A DNA stretch of 64,000 nt from Stutzerimonas kunmingensis (GTDB lineage: Bacteria; Pseudomonadota; Gammaproteobacteria; Pseudomonadales; Pseudomonadaceae), in the NCBI RefSeq assembly GCF_021432085.1, contig NZ_CP090366.1, positions 1,240,001 through 1,304,000 of the forward strand. The letters run 5' to 3'. Below are positions 7,790 to 16,652 of the stretch, piece after piece. The first letter of the stretch is position 1. Each line of letters opens with the position of its first letter. The translations under genes and the position numbers were made by a program. The notes under the pieces are model-generated. The model saw only the letters and a list, made by a program, of their open reading frames with translations, was not told the origin of the DNA and searched no databases.

Positions 7790-8649
7790 CGCCGGATTTC
7801 CTCTGGGCGCCGTTCGGCGAGTTCGCCTTCATGCGCCGGGCGCTGTTTGGCGGCGTTGCGCTTGCCTGCAGCGCGGGGCCGCTGGGCGTATTTCTGATTC
7901 TGCGTCGAATGAGTCTGATCGGTGATGCCATCGCCCACGGCATCCTGCCCGGTGCAGCATTGGCGTTCTGGCTGTTCGGCTTGAGCCTGCCAGCATTGAC
8001 CGCGGGCGGCTTGGTCGCCGGTCTCGGTATGGCGGGCGCAGCGGCCTGGGTCACACGGCGCACCGGGCTACGCGAGGACGCCAGCCTCGCCGCGCTGTAT
8101 CCGATTTCGCTGGCCAGCGGCGTGCTGCTACTCGGGCTGGCCGGGCGAAAGCTGGATCTGTTGCACCTGTTGTTCGGCTCGGCGCTGGCTGTCGATACGA
8201 CCACGCTGTACGGCATGCTCGGTACTGCAGGGTTCAGCTTGTTAGTGCTTCTGGTGATCTTTCGCGCCTTGGCGCTCGACAGCCTCGATCCGCTTTTTCT
8301 GCGAAGTATCAGCCGTTTCGGTCCGTTGGCGCACGCCGCGTTTCTGACGCTGGTGGTACTCAATCTGGTGATCGGCTTTCAGGCCATCGGCGCGCTGATG
8401 GTGGTGGGGCTGATGATGCTGCCCGCTGCCGCAGCTCGCTTCTGGAGTCGTCGACTGCCGGTCCTGCTACCGCTCGCTGCGCTGATCGGCGCGGTGTGTG
8501 TCTGGCTGGGGTTGCTGCTTTCCTTCTACGCAAGTTTGCCCAGCGGGCCGTGCATCGTGCTTTTGGCTGGCGCTTTCTATCTTTTCTCGTTGGTAGCCGG
8601 CCCGGTTCACGGCCTGTTGCGCTCGACGTCTTTTCCAATGACCGTTTGA
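7786..8649 (+). CDS. Metal ABC transporter permease, ABC-3 family
   Basis: 287 residues with about eight membrane segments, of the ZnuB/AztB/MntB (ABC-3) family. Family segments are visible: FMRRALFGGVALACSAGPLG, VFLILRRMSLIGDAIAHGIL(P), LFGSALAVD and the late helix FQAIGALMVVGLMMLPAAAA. TTG at 7786 overlaps the ATPase stop codon, and the residues between it and the first ATG (WAPFGEFAFMRRAL) belong to the family N-terminus, so I prefer the TTG. Membrane partner of the preceding ATPase. The gene is intact even though its downstream binding-protein gene is destroyed. Confidence 0.88.
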   Translation: MTPDFLWAPFGEFAFMRRALFGGVALACSAGPLGVFLILRRMSLIGDAIAHGILPGAALAFWLFGLSLPALTAGGLVAGLGMAGAAAWVTRRTGLREDASLAALYPISLASGVLLLGLAGRKLDLLHLLFGSALAVDTTTLYGMLGTAGFSLLVLLVIFRALALDSLDPLFLRSISRFGPLAHAAFLTLVVLNLVIGFQAIGALMVVGLMMLPAAAARFWSRRLPVLLPLAALIGAVCVWLGLLLSFYASLPSGPCIVLLAGAFYLFSLVAGPVHGLLRSTSFPMTV

Positions 8650-9484
8650 GGTGTTGATCATGCGTTACCTGCTTTTCGCGCTCGCTTGATGGCTCCCGCT
8701 CTCACTGCATGCGGCTGACAAGCTCAACGTGGTGACGAGCTTCAGCATCCTGGCGGACCTGACCCGCGAGGTCGGTGGTGATCGTATCGAGCTCACCAAT
8801 CTGGTCGGTGCTGACGCCGACGCTCACCTCTACGAGCCCAGCCCGGACGATGCCAAGGCGCTGCTGCGTGCCGACCTGATCATCGCCAACGGATTGGGTT
8901 TCGAGCCTTGGCTGGAGCGCGTACTTGCCAGCAGCGAGCCCAAGGGCAAGCGCATCAATGCCAGTGCGGGTGTCGTTCCGTTGATGCTGGATGAAGATGG
9001 CGAGCGGGTTCCCGATCCGCATGCCTGGCAGAGCCTGACCAATGCCGAGATCTACGTGCGCAACATCGCTAAGGCGCTAGGCGAACTGGACCCGGCCAAT
9101 GTCGATGCTTACAACCAGCGCCGCGACGCTTACCTGACCCGTCTGCATGCGCTGCTGAAAAAAGCGGACGCCCAGATTGCTGGTTTGCCCGCAAGCCAGC
9201 GCAAGGTGGTTACAGCCATGACGCCTTCGGCTACCTGGGGCAGGCCTGGCAGCTGAAGTTCATCGCGCCGCAGGGACTGTCCACCCATGACGAGCCCTCG
9301 GCGGCTGAGGTCGCGGCCTTGATCCGGCAGATACGCAATGAAGGGGTGCGAGCGGTGTTCGTTGAGAACATCCGCGATCCACGGCTGATCCGCCAGATCG
9401 CCGACGAGGCCGGCGCCAAGGTCGGCGGCACGTTGTATTCGGATGCGCTGGCCAGCGAAGGGCCGGCCAGTACCTATCTCGGCA

Positions 9485-11666
9485 GTGCGACCTGAAAGTC
9501 GCATGGGTTTCTGTTCCGCAGGTTAACGCCCGACGGAACCGACTGTTCCACCACTCGTTCCCTACCCAGACAGGCGTGGCCGGCAACAGCCGGGTCTGAA
9601 GCTCTGGGGACAATGTAACCGCCGATATTTCGGTAGGTCGAACCGCGAGGCCAGACTGAATCTGCCAGCATCAAGGCGGAGAGGTGCTAGGGATGAACGG
9701 GTACGGCTAACACAAGTGAATCTCATATAAACGTCGTCATAGTAGCCAAGCCAAAGATGCTGACAGGCTTGAACCAAAAGGTGCGCGGCCAGGCAGGGGC
9801 TCTTACCGATAGCCCCTCGTGGATGTGGTGCCGCCGGCGAAATCGAGGAGCCCGACCCGTTCGGAAATCCATGCGGAACAGGGTAAGCCCGTAGCGTTGC
9901 CGATTTCGGCAGGTGAGCTGTAAAGCAAGCTGTTGATGCTGCGGGTAAAGGAATGTGGAAAAAGCGAAGGTCACCCTGTAATGGGGTGAATACAGATTGA
10001 AACATCATCTGGCGCGAAAGCGAGCAGACTTCCACACGGTCTTCCATGGCGAGAAAACCTGATCAATCGTTGTACGGAGGAAAGCAGATGGCAGTGTTCG
10101 CACCCAATGCGCAAGCAACGGCGAGCATTGGTGCGCCTTCGAACTTCATATCGGCCTGGCCCCAACACTGGAACCAGATCGAGTCGCAAGTGAAACGACT
10201 CCAGGTACGTATCGCCAAGGCAACACGAGAAGGCAGGTGGGGCAAGGTGCAAGCCTTGCAACGACTGCTGACTCGCTCGTTCAGCGGCAAACTGTTGGCC
10301 GTGAAACGAGTGACGGAAAACAGAGGCAAGAGAACACCGGGCGTTGATGGCAAGATCTGGTCGACTCCGGTGGCTAAATCGACGGGAGCACAAGCGTTAC
10401 AGCATCGGGGCTATCGGCCTCAACCGCTGAGACGCATCTACATACCCAAAAGCAATGGCAAGAAGCGTCCGCTGGGAATTCCAACGATGCGGGATCGTGC
10501 GATGCAGGCGCTGTGGAAACTGGCACTTGAGCCGGTTGCCGAAACGCGTGCAGACCCCAACTCCTATGGATTTCGGCCGCAGCGATCCACTGCCGATGCA
10601 ATCGCACATTGCTTCAATGCACTGGCGAAACGTGGTTCGGCGCATTGGGTACTGGAAGCTGACATTCGAGGCTGTTTCGACAATATCAGTCACGATTGGC
10701 TGCTCACCAACGTGCCCATGGATAAGGTGGTTCTGCGCAAATGGCTTCGAGCGGGGTATGTCGATCAGGGAGCCTTGTTCGCAACGGAGGCAGGAACCCC
10801 GCAAGGGGGAATCATCTCTCCGGTACTTGCGAATTGGACGCTGGATGGCCTGGAAGATGTCGTCCATGCAAGCGTGGCTTCGACAGCGCGCAAGCGTAAG
10901 CCATTCAAGATACACGTCGTACGATATGCCGATGACTTCATCATCACAGGGGCCACGAAAGCTGTTTTGCAACATCAGGTTCGTCCTGCAATTGAGGCGT
11001 TCCTGAAAGAGCGAGGCTTGGAACTCTCTGATGAAAAGACTCAGATAACGCATATCTCGCAAGGCTTCGATTTTCTGGGCCAGAACGTACGCAAGTACGC
11101 CGGCAAGCTACTCATCACTCCGGCTCGCAAGAGTGTGAAGGCATTGCTGGATAAGGTGCGGGAAATCGCGAACGCAAACAAGACGGCGACTCAAGCTAAC
11201 TTGATCTTGACCCTGAACCCGGTGATCCGAGGATGGGCCATGTATCATCGCCATGTTGTCGCCGCCAAGCGTTTCGCATGGATCGACCATCAGATTTGGC
11301 AAGTGTTATGGCGCTGGGCAGTTCGCCGGCACGCCATGAAAAGTGCCCATTGGGTAAAACAACGCTACTTTCGTGTCGTGGGTCAACGGCACTGGGTTTT
11401 CGCCACCCAGGAGAAAGCGCGCGGCATGAGTCAACCCGCTTGGCTGTATGCCGCCGCCAGTGTTTCGATCGTGCGGCATATCAAAATATGCAGTGCAGCG
11501 AACCCGTTCGATCCGGCATGGACGTTTTACCTTGAGCGCCGAAGAGCGCATCGTCAGGTTACCCAGTCTCACTCAGGCTGCTGGAAGGCTTGAGCCGTAT
11601 GAGGGGTGACTCTCAAGTACGGTTCTTAGGGGAGGCAGGAGTGGTAACACTCCTGCTTTACCCGAC
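9485..11666 (+). mobile_element. Group II intron, complete, inserted in the metal-binding-protein gene
   Basis: A 2182-nt element in the sense direction of its host gene. The 5' end reads GTGCGACC, the usual GUGYG start. The 3' end carries domain V (11592-11625, beginning GAGCCGTATGAGG and closing ACGGTTC, with the AGC catalytic triad) and domain VI (about 11629-11664), with a candidate bulged branch A near 11660 and the end CCCGAC. Joining 9484 to 11667 restores ...TYLG-M-FEHN in frame, which fixes the boundaries. The RNA-domain part (9485-10087) precedes a domain-IV open reading frame. Not a class IIC insertion: there is no terminator hairpin just before the site. Confidence 0.9.
10088..11593 (+). 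CDS. ltrA: Group II intron reverse transcriptase/maturase
   Basis: 501 residues from the ATG at 10088, preceded nine bases upstream by GGAGG; an in-frame ATG at 10046 has no such signal. RT blocks are clear: the N-terminal region with KRTPGVDG, PLRRIYIPKSNGKKRPLGIP, SYGFRPQRSTADAI, DIRGCFDNISHDWL, GTPQGGIISPVLANW and the catalytic YADD (residues 280-283). Then follow GFDFLGQNVR and the maturase domain around NPVIRGWAMYHRHVVA. I see no convincing HNH endonuclease motif at the C-terminus, although the tail HIKICSAANPFDPAW may be a worn version. It promotes splicing and retrohoming of its own intron. The frame is intact, so the element may still be mobile. Confidence 0.93.
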   Translation: MAVFAPNAQATASIGAPSNFISAWPQHWNQIESQVKRLQVRIAKATREGRWGKVQALQRLLTRSFSGKLLAVKRVTENRGKRTPGVDGKIWSTPVAKSTGAQALQHRGYRPQPLRRIYIPKSNGKKRPLGIPTMRDRAMQALWKLALEPVAETRADPNSYGFRPQRSTADAIAHCFNALAKRGSAHWVLEADIRGCFDNISHDWLLTNVPMDKVVLRKWLRAGYVDQGALFATEAGTPQGGIISPVLANWTLDGLEDVVHASVASTARKRKPFKIHVVRYADDFIITGATKAVLQHQVRPAIEAFLKERGLELSDEKTQITHISQGFDFLGQNVRKYAGKLLITPARKSVKALLDKVREIANANKTATQANLILTLNPVIRGWAMYHRHVVAAKRFAWIDHQIWQVLWRWAVRRHAMKSAHWVKQRYFRVVGQRHWVFATQEKARGMSQPAWLYAAASVSIVRHIKICSAANPFDPAWTFYLERRRAHRQVTQSHSGCWKA

Positions 11667-11765
11667 TGTTCGAGCACAACCTCGATACGCTGATGGCTGC
11701 GCTCAAACCGTAAGGTCGAACGCGAGTCATTGATTCTTGCGCCACCAAGCGTCGTGCGATCCGGC

Positions 11766-11847
11766 GGTGGATGTATAAGTGACATCCACCCTACGAACGG
11801 CGGTTGTGGTTCCGGCCCGTAGGGTGGATCACGCTTCACCGATCCAC
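11766..11847. repeat. Pair of GTGGAT-type inverted repeats between pseudogene and guaD
   Basis: Two hairpin units: GGTGGATGT/ACATCCACC (11766-11790) followed by CTACG, and CGTAGG then GTGGATC/GATCCAC (11824-11847) with the loop ACGCTTCACC. A related unit is at 14225-14250. They look like a small dispersed repeat family around a GTAGGGTGGA core, common between genes in this bacterial group as I recall. The stretch 11714-11900 holds no gene. Confidence 0.6.
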
Positions 11848-11900
11848 GCGGTCATCAAGCATGGAGACGACCGTTGATGATCAGGTTCGTGATCGGCTGG

Positions 11901-13208
11901 TCAGCACACCTTGCGGTGCACTGAAACCCCGGCGGCGAAGGTTTCCTTCACCGCGCGGTCGTCGCCGAGGATCATCAGGGCGAAGAGCTTTTCCTGCAGG
12001 GTCGTCGCCTGGCTCAGGCGATAGTCAATCAGCGGCGTCGCCTTGTAGTCGAGCACCACGAAGTCGGCCTCCTTGCCTGGCTGCAGGTTGCCGATCCGGT
12101 CGTCCAGATAGAGCGCCCGCGCGCCGCCAAGGGTGGCGAGATAGAGTGCCTTGAACGCGTCGAGCTTCTGGCCCTGCAGCTGCAGCACCTTGTACGCCTC
12201 GTTGAGGCTGGCGAGCTGCGAGAAGCTGGTGCCGCCGCCGACATCGGTGCCCAGGCCGACGCGCACACCGAAGCCTTCCACCTTGGCCAGGTCGAACAGG
12301 CCGCTGCCGAGGAACAGGTTGGATGTCGGACAGAACGACACCGCCGAGCCGGTCTCACCGAGGCGTTTGCACTCCTCGTCGCACAGGTGGATGCCGTGGG
12401 CGAACACCGAGCGCGGGCCGATCAGGCCGTGGTGGTCATAGACGTCCAGGTAGCCCTTGCGCTCGGGGAACAGCTCCTTGACCCACTCGACCTCCTGCTT
12501 GTTCTCGGAGATGTGGGTGTGCATGTACAGGTCGGGGAATTCGGCGAAGAGCTTGCCGGCCAGGCTGAGCTGCTCCGGCGTGCTGGTCGGGGCGAAACGC
12601 GGGGTGACGGCGTAATGCAGACGGCCCTTGCCGTGCCAGCGCTCGATCAGCTCGCGGCTGTCGGCGTAGCCGGACTCGGCGGTGTCGGTGAGGAAGTCCG
12701 GTGCATTGCGATCCATCAGCACCTTTCCGGCGATCATCCGCAGATTGCGCTTTTCGCAGGCCTCGAAGAAGGCGTCTACCGATTGCTTGTGCACCGTTCC
12801 GAACACCAGCGCGGTGGTGGTGCCGTTGCGCAGCAGCTCGCCGAGGAACAGCTCGGCCTGCTCGCGGGCATGCGCCATGTCGCTGAAACGGCCCTCGTTG
12901 GGGAAGGTGTAGGTTTCCAGCCAGTCGAGCAGCTGCGTGCCGTAGGAGCCGATCACGCCGACCTGCGGGTAGTGGATATGGGTATCGACGAAGCCAGGGG
13001 TAATCAGCGCATCCGGGTATTCGACTATCTCTGTGCCGGCCGCCAGGGTCGGCAGCAGCTCGGCGGCATGGCCGATGCGCGCGACCTTGCCGTCTTCGAC
13101 GACCAGCAGGCCGTCCTCGAAGTATTCATGGGATTGCTCGACGCCCACGTCGCGCGGGTCGGCGAGGCAGTGGAGCAGGGCGGCACGGTAGGCTTTGGTG
13201 CTTGGCAT
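11901..13208 (-). CDS. guaD: Guanine deaminase
   Basis: 435 residues. A zinc amidohydrolase that converts guanine to xanthine and ammonia. Metal and substrate motifs are visible: PGFVDTHIHYPQ (His77, His79), NEGRFSD, the HTHISEN segment, FAHGIHLCDEE and the late GLGTDVGGGTS containing the catalytic Asp. The open frame extends to 13379, but MPSTKAYRAALLHC is the family N-terminus and a GAGAG sequence precedes the ATG at 13208. Last gene of the xdhA-xdhB-xdhC-guaD run, 85 bases after xdhC. Its product xanthine is the substrate of XdhAB. The C-terminus ends in HRKVC. Confidence 0.95.
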   Translation of the reverse strand: MPSTKAYRAALLHCLADPRDVGVEQSHEYFEDGLLVVEDGKVARIGHAAELLPTLAAGTEIVEYPDALITPGFVDTHIHYPQVGVIGSYGTQLLDWLETYTFPNEGRFSDMAHAREQAELFLGELLRNGTTTALVFGTVHKQSVDAFFEACEKRNLRMIAGKVLMDRNAPDFLTDTAESGYADSRELIERWHGKGRLHYAVTPRFAPTSTPEQLSLAGKLFAEFPDLYMHTHISENKQEVEWVKELFPERKGYLDVYDHHGLIGPRSVFAHGIHLCDEECKRLGETGSAVSFCPTSNLFLGSGLFDLAKVEGFGVRVGLGTDVGGGTSFSQLASLNEAYKVLQLQGQKLDAFKALYLATLGGARALYLDDRIGNLQPGKEADFVVLDYKATPLIDYRLSQATTLQEKLFALMILGDDRAVKETFAAGVSVHRKVC

Positions 13209-13293
13209 GGTGACTCTCGAAATCGTTGTATGAGGGTGATGCGTTGACATGGCAGGCCGCCGCCGGAGGCGCGCCTGCAACGAGGTCGGATGG

Positions 13294-14154
13294 TCAGTTT
13301 CTCTGGGCGCGGCGCGAAGCGGGGACCAGCATCGGTACCGGCTTTTCACCGTCGGCGGTCTTCTCGCCGCCCTTTTCACCGAAATGCGCGTTGTAGGTGG
13401 CGATCACTTCGCCGGCGATGGACACGGCGATCTCCACCGGCAGCTTGCCCTTCACCTCGGCGATGCCCATTGGGCAGCGCATGCGTTGCACCGTTTCGGC
13501 CCCGAAGCCACGGTCGCGCAGGCGGTGTTCGAATCTGGCGCGTTTGCTCTTCGAGCCGATCAGCCCGTAGTAGGTGAAATCGTTGCGCGAAAGGATCGCG
13601 GCGGTCAGCTCCAGGTCCAGCTGATGATTGTGGGTCATGACGATGAAGTAGCTGCCGGCGGGCATGTTATCCACTTCCTCGACCACATCGTCGTTGACCA
13701 CCTTTTCCACGCCGCGCGGAATCTCGGCGGGGAATTCGTTATCGCGCGAATCGATCCAGCGCACCTTGCACGGCAGGCTGGCTAGCAGCGGCACCAGCGC
13801 GCGCCCGACATGCCCGGCACCGAACACGGCGATATGCGCCTGCGGCTGGCCCATGGGCTCGAATAGCAGCACCGTGGCGCCACCGCAGCACTGACCGAGG
13901 CTGGCGCCGAGGGAGAAACGCTCGAGACGGGTGTCGCGGCTGCGCTTTTCCAGCATTTCGCGGGCGATCTGCTGGGCTTTGTATTCAAGATGGCCGCCGC
14001 CGATGGTGTCGTACAGGCGCTCACGGCTGACCACCATCTTCGAACCGGCATTGCGCGGCGTCGAGCCGCGCTCCTCGATGATGGTCACCAGCACGCAGGG
14101 TTCGCCTTGTTGTTGCAGTTCGGCGAGGGCGTCGATCCAGACCGTGTTGCTCAT
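13294..14154 (-). CDS. xdhC: Xanthine dehydrogenase accessory protein XdhC
   Basis: 286 residues. XdhC binds the molybdenum cofactor, promotes its sulfuration and inserts it into XdhB (family knowledge). The N-terminal XdhC/CoxI domain has the signature GEPCVLVTIIEERGSTPRNAG with GGGHLEYKAQ and QCCGGATVLLFE. The second half is a Rossmann-like domain with HIAVFGAGHVGRALVPLL, MTHNHQLDLEL and YYGLIGSKSKRARF. It sits in its usual place, 101 bases after xdhB and before guaD. The C-terminal tail (GGEKTADGEKPVPMLVP) is low in structure. It acts in the cytoplasm as part of the XDH maturation pathway. Confidence 0.94.
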   Translation of the reverse strand: MSNTVWIDALAELQQQGEPCVLVTIIEERGSTPRNAGSKMVVSRERLYDTIGGGHLEYKAQQIAREMLEKRSRDTRLERFSLGASLGQCCGGATVLLFEPMGQPQAHIAVFGAGHVGRALVPLLASLPCKVRWIDSRDNEFPAEIPRGVEKVVNDDVVEEVDNMPAGSYFIVMTHNHQLDLELTAAILSRNDFTYYGLIGSKSKRARFEHRLRDRGFGAETVQRMRCPMGIAEVKGKLPVEIAVSIAGEVIATYNAHFGEKGGEKTADGEKPVPMLVPASRRAQRN

Positions 14155-14224
14155 GGTTCTGTCCTTCGTATCGTCCGGTGGCGTGTGTAAAGCGCCGCCA
14201 CCGGGACATTCGTGTTGCGCTAAC

Positions 14225-14250
14225 GGTGGACAAGCACAGCGTTGTCCGCC
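14225..14250. repeat. GGTGGACAA/TTGTCCGCC hairpin between xdhB and xdhC
   Basis: An imperfect inverted repeat (one mismatch) followed by CTACG, related to the two units at 11766-11847. A second hairpin made from GGTGGCG and CGCCGCCACC lies just left of it (about 14178-14203). Together they fill most of the 101-base xdhB-xdhC gap and could tune the relative expression of the two genes. Confidence 0.5.
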
Positions 14251-14255
14251 CTACG

Positions 14256-16652
14256 TCAGGCCGGAGTCGTCTGCGTTGCCGCAGACGTGCTCGCCGCCTG
14301 CTTCAACTTGCGCATCTGCTCCACGCCCCAGAGCACGCGCTCGGGCGTCGCCGGTGCGTCGATTGTTGGCTGCGCTTTGTAGTCTGCCAGGCTGGCCACG
14401 GCGTCCTTGATCGCACACCAGACCGAGATGCCGAGCATGAACGGCGGCTCGCCGACGGCCTTGGAGTGGAACACGGTGTCCTCGGGGTTCTTGCGGTTCT
14501 CCACCAGCTTTACCCGCAGATCCAGCGGCATGTCTGCCACCGCCGGGATCTTGTAGCTGGCCGGGCCGTTGGTCATCAGCTTGCCCTTGTCGTTCCAGAC
14601 CAGCTCTTCCATGGTCAGCCAGCCCAGACCCTGGACGAAGCCGCCCTCGACCTGGCCGATGTCGAGGGCCGGATTCAGCGAGGCGCCGACGTCATGCAGG
14701 ATGTCGCTGCGCAGCATCTTGTATTCGCCGGTCAGGGTATCGACGATCACTTCCGAACAGGCCGCGCCGTAGGCGAAGTAGTAGAACGGCCGTCCGCGCG
14801 CCTGGCTGCGGTCGTAGTAGATCTTCGGTGTGCGGTAAAAACCGGTGGACGACAGCGAAACCTGGCCGAAATAGGCCTGCTGGATCAGCTCATCGAAGCT
14901 GATGTACTGGTCGCGCAGGCGCACCTGGCCATTCTTGAACTCGATGTCTTCTTCGAATATCTGCCACTTGCGCGCGGCGAACTCCACCAGTCGCTGCTTG
15001 ATGGTCTGCGCCGCGTTCTGCGCCGCCTTGCCGTTGAGGTCGGCACCGCTGGAGGCCGCCGTCGGCGAGGTGTTGGGCACCTTGTCGGTATTGGTGGCGG
15101 TGATCTGAATGCGCTCGATATCCACCTGGAACACCTCGGCCACCACCTGCGCGACCTTGGTGTTCAGGCCCTGGCCCATCTCGGTGCCACCGTGGTTCAG
15201 GTGGATGCTGCCGTCGGTGTAGACGTGCACCAGCGCGCCGGCCTGGTTGAGGAAGCTGGCGGTGAAGCTGATGCCGAACTTCACCGGCGTCAGCGCCAGG
15301 CCCTTCTTCAGGATCGGGCTTGCGGCATTGAACGCGCGGATATCTTCGCGTCGCTTTGCATAGTCGCTGCTGGCTTCCAGCTCGGCGGTCATCTCCTCGA
15401 GCATGTTGTGCTCGACGGTCTGGTAGTAGTGGGTGACGTTGCGCTCGGTCTTGCCGTAGTAGTTGCGCTTGCGCACCTCGAGCGGGTCCTTGCCCAGCTC
15501 GCGGGCCACCGCGTCCATGATCTCCTCGATGGCGACCATGCCCTGTGGGCCGCCGAAGCCGCGGTAGGCGGTGTTCGAGGCGAGGTTGGTCTTGCAGCGA
15601 TGGCCATTGATGGTGGCGTCGCCCAGGTAGTAGGCGTTGTCGGAGTGGAACATGGCGCGATCGACGATCGAGCCGGAAAGGTCCGGCGAGTAGCCGCAGT
15701 TACCGGCGAGATCGATCTCGATGCCGTGCAGCAGACCGTCATCGTCGAAGCCGACGTCGTACTCGACGTAGAAGGGGTGGCGTTTGCCGGTCATGGTCAT
15801 GTCTTCCATGCGCGGCAGGCGCATCTTGGTCGGCCGACCGGTGAGGTGCGCGATCACCGCGCACAGGCACGCAGGTCCCGCGGCCTGGGTTTCCTTGCCG
15901 CCGAAGCCGCCGCCCATGCGGCGCATGTCGATGACGATCTTGTTCATCGGCACGCCGAGCACTTCGGCCACCAGCTTCTGCACCTCGGTGGGGTTCTGTG
16001 TCGAGGTGTAGACGATCATGCCGCCGTCTTCGGTGGGCATGACCGAGGACACCTGTGTCTCTAGGTAGAAGTGCTCCTGCCCGCCGATGTGCAGCGAACC
16101 CTGCAGCCGACGCGGCGCGCTGGCCAGGGCCGTGGCCGAGTCACCACGCTGGTGGGTGTGGCTGTCGAGCACGAAATGCTTCTTGTGCAGCGCCTCGACC
16201 ACGTCGAGTACCGGCTCCAGGTCTTCGTATTCGATGATCGCGGCCATGGCCGCCTTACGTGCGGTCTCCAGGCTGTCGGCAGCCACGGCGATCACCGGCT
16301 GGCCGATGTACTCGACCTTGCCGTCGGCCAGCAGTGGATCGCCGGGCAATACAGCGCCGATATCCAGCTGCCCGGGTACATCCTGAGCAGTGATGGCAAT
16401 CGCGACGCCCGGCACTTCATAACACGGCGCCGTGTCGATGCGGACGATGCGGGCGTGGGCCCGGTCGCTCATGCGCGCATAGATATGCAGCTGGTTGGGA
16501 AATTCTAGGCGGTCGTCGACGTACACCGCCTCGCCCGAGACATGCTTGGGCGCGCTGTCGTGCTTGACGCTGCGACCGACGCCGGTGACCAGGTCCTGGG
16601 TGAACAGCGCCGCGATTTCTTCCTGAGTGCGGGTGGTTACGTGGTTAGACAT
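14256..16652 (-). CDS. xdhB: Xanthine dehydrogenase molybdopterin-binding (large) subunit
   Basis: 798 residues, the length of bacterial XdhB. It holds the Moco and oxidises hypoxanthine and xanthine to urate at the Mo centre. The N-terminal aldehyde oxidase/XDH a/b hammerhead domain (about 30-150; SGEAVYVDDRLEFPNQLH) is followed by the Moco-binding domain with RRMGGGFGGKE, NTAYRGFGGPQGM, the NHGGTEMGQGLNTKVAQVV segment and the C-terminal KAVGEPPFMLG, whose Glu matches the catalytic base of the family. The start overlaps the xdhA stop by eight bases, giving tight coupling. It pairs with XdhA and requires XdhC. Confidence 0.96.
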   Translation of the reverse strand: MSNHVTTRTQEEIAALFTQDLVTGVGRSVKHDSAPKHVSGEAVYVDDRLEFPNQLHIYARMSDRAHARIVRIDTAPCYEVPGVAIAITAQDVPGQLDIGAVLPGDPLLADGKVEYIGQPVIAVAADSLETARKAAMAAIIEYEDLEPVLDVVEALHKKHFVLDSHTHQRGDSATALASAPRRLQGSLHIGGQEHFYLETQVSSVMPTEDGGMIVYTSTQNPTEVQKLVAEVLGVPMNKIVIDMRRMGGGFGGKETQAAGPACLCAVIAHLTGRPTKMRLPRMEDMTMTGKRHPFYVEYDVGFDDDGLLHGIEIDLAGNCGYSPDLSGSIVDRAMFHSDNAYYLGDATINGHRCKTNLASNTAYRGFGGPQGMVAIEEIMDAVARELGKDPLEVRKRNYYGKTERNVTHYYQTVEHNMLEEMTAELEASSDYAKRREDIRAFNAASPILKKGLALTPVKFGISFTASFLNQAGALVHVYTDGSIHLNHGGTEMGQGLNTKVAQVVAEVFQVDIERIQITATNTDKVPNTSPTAASSGADLNGKAAQNAAQTIKQRLVEFAARKWQIFEEDIEFKNGQVRLRDQYISFDELIQQAYFGQVSLSSTGFYRTPKIYYDRSQARGRPFYYFAYGAACSEVIVDTLTGEYKMLRSDILHDVGASLNPALDIGQVEGGFVQGLGWLTMEELVWNDKGKLMTNGPASYKIPAVADMPLDLRVKLVENRKNPEDTVFHSKAVGEPPFMLGISVWCAIKDAVASLADYKAQPTIDAPATPERVLWGVEQMRKLKQAASTSAATQTTPA

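Larger units (their letters stand above)
8660..11713 (+). pseudogene. Metal ABC transporter substrate-binding protein, broken by stop, frameshift and intron
   Basis: Remnants of a ZnuA/AztC-like periplasmic metal-binding protein of about 300 residues. From ATG 8660 the signal peptide starts MRYLLFALA, then codon 10 is TGA (8687-8689), after which the frame continues WLPLSLHAADKLNVV. Metal-ligand regions are recognisable: DAHLYEPSP and VPDPHAWQSL. At about 9212-9214 one base is missing: the sense frame reads TAMTPS, while a one-base shift restores SHDAFGYLGQAW, KFIAPQGLSTHDEPSA and FVENIRDPRL. After ...ASTYLG the gene is split at 9484/9485 by a group II intron and resumes at 11667 with FEHNLDTLMAALKP and TAA at 11711. 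Intron splicing alone could not rescue it. Confidence 0.88.

Noticed and set aside
8729..9256. Intact short metal-binding protein starting at GTG 8729
   Set aside because: It would lack a signal peptide and half of the fold and ends in frameshifted residues, so a pseudogene is the better description.
14178..16064. Long plus-strand open frame of 628 residues antisense to xdhB
   Set aside because: High GC content produces long antisense frames. xdhB on the other strand has full family conservation and this frame has no recognisable domain.
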